The notes under the pieces were generated by a model, which did no database searches, was not told the origin of the DNA, and saw only the letters and a program-made list of their open reading frames with translations. A stretch of 39,317 bases of DNA from Microcystis novacekii Mn_MB_F_20050700_S1 (GTDB lineage: Bacteria > Cyanobacteriota > Cyanobacteriia > Cyanobacteriales > Microcystaceae): positions 1-39,317 of the forward strand of contig SFAU01000286.1 in the NCBI GenBank assembly GCA_007096045.1, in the 5' to 3' direction. A program made the position numbers and the translations under genes. Position 1 is the first letter of the stretch; every line of letters begins with the position of its first letter. Positions 33,058 to 39,317 of the stretch are shown here, one piece after another.

Positions 33058-34155
33058 TTAAACTAGGGCGAACTCTTCTCTGGGGGAACGACGGGATTCC
33101 AGTTGCCGCACGAGCGGGATCACCTCGCGACCGAAGGCGGGTAAATCGTCCGTATAGTGCAGGAAACCACCGAGAATCAAATCGACCCCCACGGCGTGAA
33201 ACTGCTGGATTTTTTCCGCTACCTGTTCTTTTGTGCCGATCAGTCCGGTACGGAATCCATCGTTGTACTGTACTAGATCTTCAAAGTTCGAGTTAGCCCA
33301 CATTCCCACTTTTTCACTGGTGGCGGAACCCGCTTGTTTGACTGCTTCGCCAAATCCTTCCACGGCTTCTTTGTCGGCTTTGGCAATAATCTCCCGCAGT
33401 ACCTCGTGGGCTTCTTTTTCGGTATCACGGACGAGGATAAAGGCATTGAGACCGAACTTGATACTACGGCCGGCTTGACGGGCAAGGGCGGAAACTTCCT
33501 CGATCTGTTCGCGGACTCCCTCGATCGAGTTGCCGTTCATGAAATACCAGTCCGATACCCGACCGGCCATCTGTCGGGCGGCTTTGGAGTTACCCCCCTG
33601 AAAGATTTCGGGATGGGGATGATGATTAACGGGGCGGGGTTTGACCCAACCGCCATTGATGCGATAAAAATCCCCTTTGAAGTGGAATTCGTCTTCTGTC
33701 CACAGTCCCTTGAGGATGCGAATAAATTCCTCGGAGCGTCGATAGCGTTCATCGTGATCGAGCCAAGGTTCACCATAGATGGTGAATTCACCCTTGAACC
33801 AGCCACTGACGATGTTGAGGGCGAAACGACCTTTGGAAATGACATCGATCGTCGAGCCGATTTTGGCGACGACCCCGGGATGCCATAAACCGGGATGGAC
33901 GGCGGCGATTAGGGTGATTTTCTTGGTTACGGGGGCTAGGGCGGCGACGGTGGCAAAGGCCTCTAGTTGATACTCCGCGCCGTAGCTGGCGATGAATCGG
34001 GCTTGGGCTAACGCGTACTCGAACCCGACTTCTTCGGCCGTCTGTGCCAGCCAAGCGTTGTAATCGTAGGTCCAATCGGTGTTTTGCGGGATTTTACTCA
34101 CCACTAACCCGCCACTAACATTGGGAACCCAGTAAGCGAACTTAATATCTACCAT
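33058..34155 (-). CDS. sfnG: FMNH2-dependent dimethylsulfone monooxygenase SfnG
   Basis: SfnG oxidises dimethylsulfone to methanesulfinate and formaldehyde. The 365-residue luciferase-like protein starts with the family signature FAYWVPNVSGGLVVSKIP, then AQARFIASYGAEYQLEAFA, VHPGLWHPGVVAKIGSTID, RFALNIVSGWFKGEF and DHDERYRRSEEFI, all as in SfnG. GGAG lies 11 bases before the ATG at 34155. It is the first gene of the long minus-strand series, divergent from the second luciferase-like gene over 515 bases. Its electrons would come from the SsuE-type reductase downstream. Confidence 0.93.
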   Translation of the reverse strand: MVDIKFAYWVPNVSGGLVVSKIPQNTDWTYDYNAWLAQTAEEVGFEYALAQARFIASYGAEYQLEAFATVAALAPVTKKITLIAAVHPGLWHPGVVAKIGSTIDVISKGRFALNIVSGWFKGEFTIYGEPWLDHDERYRRSEEFIRILKGLWTEDEFHFKGDFYRINGGWVKPRPVNHHPHPEIFQGGNSKAARQMAGRVSDWYFMNGNSIEGVREQIEEVSALARQAGRSIKFGLNAFILVRDTEKEAHEVLREIIAKADKEAVEGFGEAVKQAGSATSEKVGMWANSNFEDLVQYNDGFRTGLIGTKEQVAEKIQQFHAVGVDLILGGFLHYTDDLPAFGREVIPLVRQLESRRSPREEFALV

Positions 34156-34670
34156 GATTCGGTTACTCCGTGATGGAAACTATTGGTTCGATCGCTTCAC
34201 CGTTCGCGAGAATCCGGTGTACACGGTCATTTCGGACGATCTCTTTCGTGTTCGTCCGGAGGAGCGATCCCGTTTTTAGCGATCGCCAATCACCCTAACT
34301 CAAGTCTTTAGAATGCTGTTTCTAGCAAGATTCGAGTTACCTATTATTGGGGTCAAAACTCGCTCTGTCTCAAGCCTGGAGCCGAGGACTACTGTAATTC
34401 GACCGAAATATAGTTGATTGCCTTTCAGTGTAATCACTACTCAAGGATGACGTCGTAGTTTGATACACCCCGATTGACTTTTTCTATGCCATTTTGGAAT
34501 ACAGTGCGTCTTCCAGGGGTACTCCAATCGAACCTCAATACCTGATATTCCAAATCGTGATAGACAAGAGGAATTTCGGTATAAGGAAAAATAACGCTTC
34601 TGCGGAAGGAACATGATAGAGTGATGGCTCCTAAAAAACACGTCTCCCTCGTGGGTATTGGAAAACACCT
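34156..34670. promoter_or_regulatory. Divergent control region of the sulfur cluster
   Basis: This 515-base spacer separates two divergent transcripts and should hold both promoters. An interrupted inverted repeat TTGGAATAC (34494-34502) - 16 bases - GTACTCCAA (34519-34527) has one mismatch and could be a LysR-type operator. TTGACT at 34474-34479 precedes it. A minus-strand frame in 34437-34850 overlaps the next gene and has no family resemblance. Confidence 0.4.
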
Positions 34671-35720
34671 ATGCCGCTTCAGTTTGGAATTTGGGCCCCC
34701 GTTTGTGGTGGATGGTTGCGAGTGATTAATCCGGAGAGAAATTGGTCGATTTCCGATCTGGTCGAGTTGGCCGTTCAAGCCGATCGAGTGGGCTATGATT
34801 TCTACTACATTCCCGAACACTATCTCAATGCGGTACACGGGCCGGATCATGACGTAACTGACGCTTGGCTCACGGCCGGCGCGGTGAGTTTAGCGACCCA
34901 AGAGATTAAAATCGTCACGGCCGTACAACCGGGGTTTAAATTGCCCGCAGTGGTGGCCAAGCTAAGTGCCGCTCTCCAGAATCAACCCGGTGGAGGCCGG
35001 TTCGGTTTGAGCGGGATCGCGGGGTGGTGGCAACTAGAAGTGGAAAGCTACGGTGATGTTTGGCTCGCCCACGGCGATCGCTATGCTAGATTAGAAGAAT
35101 ATCTTCAGATTATTCGGGGATTATGGACGACTGCCGATTTTAATTATCGGGGCAAATATTACACGATCACCCAGGGCATTTTAGCCGAGCGACCGACACC
35201 GCTTCCTCTCATTTTTATTGCGGGAGAATCGGAACGAGCGATCGATCTAGCGGCTCGTTTGGGGGATTATCTTTTTATTAATGCGGATGATGTGGAAAAA
35301 ACGGCTGCGCTGGTGGAGAAGGTAAAACGATGGGCGAGCGATCGCTATCAACGGCAGATTCAAGTAGCGATGAGCGCTTTCGCCATTGTCCGCCCTACCA
35401 CGGTCGAAGCCGAGTCCAGACTAGACAAGATTTATCGCTCTGCCGACACTCGAAAAATTCGTTATTTCCAACAACAAATCGATGCCAATGCAGTAGCCCA
35501 CAATAAACTAGATATCGGTCAAACGATCGAGGCAAATCTTGGCCTCTCGGCTCGATTTGTCGGCGATCCACAGACGGTGATCCGTCGCTTGAGAGACTAC
35601 GAATCTATCGGGGTTGACCTGATTATCTTCAAGTTTGAATCCACCCAGGAAGATGCTCTCTATTTTCATCAACAGGTGATCGATCGATACTCACACCCCT
35701 ATCCTTTAATTTCTCGGTGA
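34671..35720 (+). CDS. Luciferase-like (LLM) flavin monooxygenase, SfnG/SsuD relative
   Basis: The 349-residue protein begins FGIWAPVCGGWLRVI, which aligns with the FAYWVPNVSGGLVV start of SfnG, and continues AVQADRVGYDFYYIPEHYL, VTAVQPGFKLPAVVAKLSA, GGRFGLSGIAGWWQLEVESY (a position usually reading NIVSGW in SfnG and NVVTGG in SsuD) and LAHGDRYARLEEYLQIIRGL. It is divergent from both in sequence, so substrate is uncertain; a sulfonate or sulfone is likely from context. It starts the plus-strand transcript and ends three bases before the LysR fusion gene. Confidence 0.8.
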   Translation: MPLQFGIWAPVCGGWLRVINPERNWSISDLVELAVQADRVGYDFYYIPEHYLNAVHGPDHDVTDAWLTAGAVSLATQEIKIVTAVQPGFKLPAVVAKLSAALQNQPGGGRFGLSGIAGWWQLEVESYGDVWLAHGDRYARLEEYLQIIRGLWTTADFNYRGKYYTITQGILAERPTPLPLIFIAGESERAIDLAARLGDYLFINADDVEKTAALVEKVKRWASDRYQRQIQVAMSAFAIVRPTTVEAESRLDKIYRSADTRKIRYFQQQIDANAVAHNKLDIGQTIEANLGLSARFVGDPQTVIRRLRDYESIGVDLIIFKFESTQEDALYFHQQVIDRYSHPYPLISR

Positions 35721-35723
35721 ATT

Positions 35724-37742
35724 ATGAGTCGAATTACCTCGGAAGACATTACCCTAAATCACCTGAAAATTCTCAAGACGGTCGATGATTCTGGGAGCTT
35801 TTCTAAAGCGGCCTATCAATTGGGCTATAGTCAATCATTAATTAGCAAAAAAGTCAAGCAATTAGAGGATTATTTTGGAGTGTTGCTGGTTAATCGCTCC
35901 CCTGGCTCGATCAAACTAACCAATCAGGGTAGAAAGCTAATTTCTCAAACCTTTCAGGTGATAGAAACCGTGGAAACCCTTCAACGAGAGTTTCAGCTGA
36001 CCTTAAGTGCCGACGGAGAAGACTTAATTCTCGGTGCTACCCCTTTAATTGTAGAAGTCTGGTTAAAACATTACTGGCGACGATTTCAGCTTTGCTTTCC
36101 AAGTCGAAATATTCAAGAGATTTCCCTATCCGCTCAAGGTTTATTGGCCGGATACTCCCCCAAAAACATTGATATTCTGCTCAACAGTTTCTCCGCTTAT
36201 AAAGATAAACATCATTGTACTAGACTAACTACCCACCGCTTCCAACTGATTTCTTTCGGTAAGAATGATCTATTTCTGGGCAAAAAATCGATTAAAATCT
36301 CAGATATAAACCCAAACGACTTGCTTCTTTTAGATGAAATTTATCAAGAGCTTTGTAAAAATCAAGTTGTATTAAACTATCTAAGGGATGTACGAATTAT
36401 TGAAAGTTATCAAGAACTTCTTGATTCTGTGCAAAAAAGCCATGAATCAACTATCCTGCCTGATTTTTGCCAATTTAATTCACTCTTGAATTATCCAACA
36501 TCGATAATACCTATACAGGATGTCAACGAATATGGAGTCTATCTGCACGTCCCTCATTTTAGCGAGCTATTAATATTAGGAGAAAGTTTGGTTAGAAGTT
36601 TTCGCATCGATCAGGATGATTTAGCAATTTCCCCTCAACCGAATCTTATTTTTGCCAGCGATACTTTGCCAACGAAAAATATACTCAGAGTTGGAATTCA
36701 ACGGGATTCGATCGGACAGTTTATCGCCAGCTATGGAGTTAAATATGTTTTCGATCTACAGCGAGAGTCCAACGAACAACCAATTTTTCAGAAAAATATC
36801 GAGATCGATCGAAATTTTACCTTACAGATCGTTGAATTCGCTTGTGGTGAACAAATGAATCAACAAATGAAAAGAGGAGATTTAGATATTTGTATTTTAG
36901 ACGATATTTCTCTTTTAAACAATGGTACTATTTTTTTTAACAATCTAAGTTTCGGTTCTAAACTAATCGGGATTGCCTCTTATAATATTTTCGGTGAAGA
37001 TATGAGTATTCTGCTTCCTAAAGACTCTCCAATCGCCACGGTTCCAGAACTAAGAGGCAAGCGTATTTCCACCTTATTTGGTTCCAACGCGCATCGATTT
37101 ATTATCACTCTTTTTAACCTGTACGGACTGGAGATCAGTCGAGATTGTCACTTGGTTAATGAAGATCCACATACGGCAAGTATGAGCTTTAGAAAAAAAC
37201 AAATAGATGCCCATGTATGTTGTGATACTTTTACTTCTATTTTTCAAGAATATGTTTCAGCCAAAAAATTACCCCTAGATCAAAATTTCGGTTTAAGAAT
37301 TCCTTCCCTTAGAGGCATTGTTTGTCGATCGCGGTTTCTCAAAGAAAACCCCAAACTTGTTATCGCTTACCTACACGACTTGGTAATCGCCAATCATTGG
37401 TTTCATTCGGATTCCGCAAGAGCGATCAAGTTGTTAAACGATGTAACAGTGGTTTGTCCTGATCGGGTATTTCAGTTCTTCGCTCCTGCCTCTGGAAACC
37501 ACACCGATCCCACCCTAAAACCCCAATGGTCTTGGCTATTAAAAACCCTCAATCGTAGGTTAGATGGACAATACGGTATCTCATTATTTGACGTAGATTT
37601 TTGGATGGACGATTATTTTTTACGGCTAGTCTATAATTTACTCGAACTAGATTACCATTTCCATCAGGTTTCTTTTTCGAGCCAACTCTCTAATGGTTAT
37701 TTTCCAGAGGAAAAATTTAATCGGTACGCTCAAGTTCTATAA
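35724..37742 (+). CDS. LysR-type regulator fused to a SsuA/NMT1-like ligand-binding domain
   Basis: The 672-residue protein joins three parts. Residues about 10-70 are a LysR winged helix: LNHLKILKTVDDSGSFSKAA then SQSLISKKVKQLEDYFGVLL and RSPGSIKLTNQGR. Residues about 95-295 resemble a degenerate LysR effector domain. Residues about 320-610 look like a periplasmic binding protein of the SsuA/NMT1 (sulfonate/nitrate/taurine) type: LRVGIQRDSIGQFIASYG, VEFACGEQMNQQMKRGDLDI, ISILLPKDSPIATVPELRGK-like block (SILLPKDSPIATVPELRGKR), then HRFIITLFNLYGL, with no signal peptide. Usual LysR regulators are about 300 residues and usual SsuA about 330, so this is close to their sum. I infer a cytoplasmic sensor of sulfonates controlling the divergent operons. 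It starts three bases after the LLM gene, and its AT-rich codons differ from the neighbours. Confidence 0.8.
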   Translation: MSRITSEDITLNHLKILKTVDDSGSFSKAAYQLGYSQSLISKKVKQLEDYFGVLLVNRSPGSIKLTNQGRKLISQTFQVIETVETLQREFQLTLSADGEDLILGATPLIVEVWLKHYWRRFQLCFPSRNIQEISLSAQGLLAGYSPKNIDILLNSFSAYKDKHHCTRLTTHRFQLISFGKNDLFLGKKSIKISDINPNDLLLLDEIYQELCKNQVVLNYLRDVRIIESYQELLDSVQKSHESTILPDFCQFNSLLNYPTSIIPIQDVNEYGVYLHVPHFSELLILGESLVRSFRIDQDDLAISPQPNLIFASDTLPTKNILRVGIQRDSIGQFIASYGVKYVFDLQRESNEQPIFQKNIEIDRNFTLQIVEFACGEQMNQQMKRGDLDICILDDISLLNNGTIFFNNLSFGSKLIGIASYNIFGEDMSILLPKDSPIATVPELRGKRISTLFGSNAHRFIITLFNLYGLEISRDCHLVNEDPHTASMSFRKKQIDAHVCCDTFTSIFQEYVSAKKLPLDQNFGLRIPSLRGIVCRSRFLKENPKLVIAYLHDLVIANHWFHSDSARAIKLLNDVTVVCPDRVFQFFAPASGNHTDPTLKPQWSWLLKTLNRRLDGQYGISLFDVDFWMDDYFLRLVYNLLELDYHFHQVSFSSQLSNGYFPEEKFNRYAQVL

Positions 37743-37887
37743 AAATTTTTGATATATTTTATACCCGTTTATACCCGTCAAATTCCGAGCGAATGGTAAC
37801 AAAAATTTTCGTCCAGATGATACTTTTTTAAATACAATATTTCGCTAGAATTAATGTGTTATTATTTCTACACGAAGGATACCGACC

Positions 37888-39006
37888 ATGCAATTACTCT
37901 GGTTTATCCCGACCCACGGCGACGGACGTTATCTGGGAACGGCGATCGGCGGGAGAAGCGTTACTTTCGCATATATGTTGCAGATTGCGCGTGCCGTGGA
38001 CGATTTAGGCTACACGGGTGCGCTTTTACCGACCGGGCGTTCCTGCGAGGACGCATGGATCGTCGCTTCCACCCTCGTCACGCACACGCGACAGATGCGC
38101 TTTCTCGTGGCGGTGCGGCCGGGGTTAGTTTCTCCTGGGGTGGCGGCGAGAATGGCGGCCACTTTTGATCGCCTTTCCGAGGGGCGCTTACTAATTAACG
38201 TCGTCACGGGAGGCGATCCAGTGGAATTGGCGGGAGATGGCGTACATTTAAACCATGATGATCGCTACCGTCTAACCGATGAATTTCTAACGGTGTGGCG
38301 ACAACTATTATCGAAACCGAACACGGACTTTCAAGGCGATTACCTGCGGATCGAGGGAGGAAAAGTCCTGTTTCCCCCCGTACAGAAGCCCCATCCACCC
38401 CTTTGGTTCGGTGGCTCCTCGCCCATCGCCCACGAGATCGCCGCTAAACACGTTGATGTCTATCTGACTTGGGGCGAACCCCCGTCCGCGGTGGCCGAAA
38501 AAATCATCACCGTGCGCCGTTTAGCCGAGGCCCGCGGTCGGACGCTCCGATTCGGCATTCGTTTACACGTTATCGTCCGGGAAACGGCCAGCGAAGCGTG
38601 GGAGGCGGCGGAGACATTGATCCGCTATGTAGACGAGTCAGCGATCGCCACCGCCCAAAACGCCTACGCGCGCATGGACTCGGAAGGGCAACGGCGGATG
38701 AGTCAATTGCACAACGGCAGTCGCGCCGCCTTGGAAATTAGCCCAAATCTCTGGGCCGGGGTGGGTTTGGTACGCGGGGGAGCGGGAACCGCTCTCGTGG
38801 GGGATGCGGATACGGTAGCGCGCCGTCTGCTCGAATACCGAGATCTCGGTATCGAGACGTTTATTCTCTCCGGTTATCCCCATCTAGAGGAAGCCTACCG
38901 GGCTGCCGAACTGTTGTTTCCCCGTTTACCAGTAGAGAGCGCGCCGATCCGACCCCAACCCGTTCAGGTTCTCGCTCCTTTCGGCGAGATCGTTGCCAAT
39001 ATCTAA
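37888..39006 (+). CDS. ssuD: FMNH2-dependent alkanesulfonate monooxygenase SsuD
   Basis: SsuD cleaves alkanesulfonates to aldehyde and sulfite. The 372-residue protein has the SsuD signatures [15 protein letters not shown] at the start, [35 protein letters not shown] (the conserved Cys54-like and Arg region), [38 protein letters not shown] and [12 protein letters not shown], plus [20 protein letters not shown]. Length matches the family. AAGGA lies eight bases before the ATG. It is 145 bases after the regulator gene. Its product would complete release of sulfite from methanesulfonate if MsuD-like. Confidence 0.93.
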   Translation: MQLLWFIPTHGDGRYLGTAIGGRSVTFAYMLQIARAVDDLGYTGALLPTGRSCEDAWIVASTLVTHTRQMRFLVAVRPGLVSPGVAARMAATFDRLSEGRLLINVVTGGDPVELAGDGVHLNHDDRYRLTDEFLTVWRQLLSKPNTDFQGDYLRIEGGKVLFPPVQKPHPPLWFGGSSPIAHEIAAKHVDVYLTWGEPPSAVAEKIITVRRLAEARGRTLRFGIRLHVIVRETASEAWEAAETLIRYVDESAIATAQNAYARMDSEGQRRMSQLHNGSRAALEISPNLWAGVGLVRGGAGTALVGDADTVARRLLEYRDLGIETFILSGYPHLEEAYRAAELLFPRLPVESAPIRPQPVQVLAPFGEIVANI

Positions 39007-39020
39007 TTTCCGCTAGTGTT

Positions 39021-39144
39021 TTAAGTAGGGAGGCACAATTATTTGTAGGATGGGTTAGCGGTAGCGTCAACTATGCGGGCGTTGGGTTTCATGCTTCAAC
39101 CCAACCTACGTTCATCTTATATTTAATTCCACCCACCCACTTAA
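39021..39144. mobile_element. MITE-like interspersed repeat, inverted copy of the PIN-gene insertion
   Basis: The stretch begins TTAAGTAGGGAGG and ends CCACCCACTTAA, imperfect inverted ends. From 39032 on it matches the reverse complement of 21521-21634 at nearly all positions (shared CAATTATTTGTAGGATGGG and AACCCAACCTACGTTCATCT). It stands alone downstream of ssuD, ending the sulfur cluster. The remaining bases 39145-39317 show no gene. Confidence 0.85.
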
Positions 39145-39317
39145 TAGAACTCATAATTACTGTATTGCTATAATTATCGATAATAGAAAATTGCCAGAGG
39201 TATTGTAAAGTTTCAATACAAATATAGTCATATATATCCAGGCATGGTAATATATAAACAGAAAACTATCAGACTAGGCAAAAAAAGCAGCAATAAGTTA
39301 TCGAACGGCTTGGAGAT

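Noticed and set aside
33273-33888. Several frames on both strands inside sfnG
   Set aside because: They are shadows of the GC-rich sfnG frame, which carries all the family motifs.
34437-34850. Minus-strand frame overlapping the LLM gene start
   Set aside because: It overlaps a clear gene and has no family resemblance.

Overview
This window is chromosomal DNA from a bloom-type cyanobacterium, most likely Microcystis or a close relative. The evidence is scattered HIP1-type GCGATCGC octamers, a carboxysome shell gene (ccmO) divergent from raf1, a kaiA3-kaiB3-like clock pair, an SLH/OprB-type cyanobacterial porin, a PEP-CTERM protein, and very many short repeats, MITEs and toxin-antitoxin modules. 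No rRNA, tRNA or CRISPR array was seen.

Layout. (1) 1-4.2 kb, minus strand: a two-gene restriction-modification unit bracketed by two direct copies of a 104-bp palindromic repeat, then an orphan two-TM beta-rich protein resembling the CBASS effector Cap15, then a gluconokinase. (2) 4.4-9.8 kb: ccmO and raf1 diverge; csaB starts flush against a 7-bp tandem repeat; a small HsdR_N-like nuclease follows; then comes a kaiA3-kaiB3 overlapping pair whose KaiA3 has a receiver domain without its phospho-acceptor Asp, next to a truncated four-helix-bundle gene. (3) 10-17 kb: Tat-exported PhoX phosphatase, a coiled-coil/TM protein, nanE, ppa, a small membrane protein and an AI-2E-type permease, separated by families of simple repeats. 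(4) 17-23.5 kb: a toxin-antitoxin hotspot with PrlF-YhaV, two UPF0175-DUF3368 pairs and one HTH/PIN pair. One DUF3368 toxin is broken by a 165-bp MITE with 9-bp target duplications; the PIN toxin carries a 114-bp repeat inserted in frame. Two ISL3-like MITEs and a ~260-bp duplicated block also lie here, together with a PEP-CTERM protein.

(5) 23.5-39 kb is the most interesting part: a divergent organosulfur-assimilation cluster. Nine minus-strand genes in series encode SfnG (dimethylsulfone monooxygenase), an SSS-family symporter, a small membrane protein, an SfnB/DszC-type flavin monooxygenase, a multi-TM protein of unknown function, SsuE/MsuE-type FMN reductase, a second-type RibBA, an SLH porin, and a second SfnB/DszC/MsuC-type enzyme. 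Facing them on the plus strand are another luciferase-like monooxygenase, a 672-residue regulator that fuses a LysR-type protein to a SsuA/NMT1-like ligand-binding domain, and SsuD. Together they can be read as dimethylsulfone -> methanesulfinate -> methanesulfonate -> sulfite, with FMN synthesis and FMN reduction encoded in the same operon. This pathway is an inference from families. No SsuABC transporter is present, so uptake would rest on the porin and the SSS symporter. The LysR-SsuA fusion is the best candidate for something undescribed.
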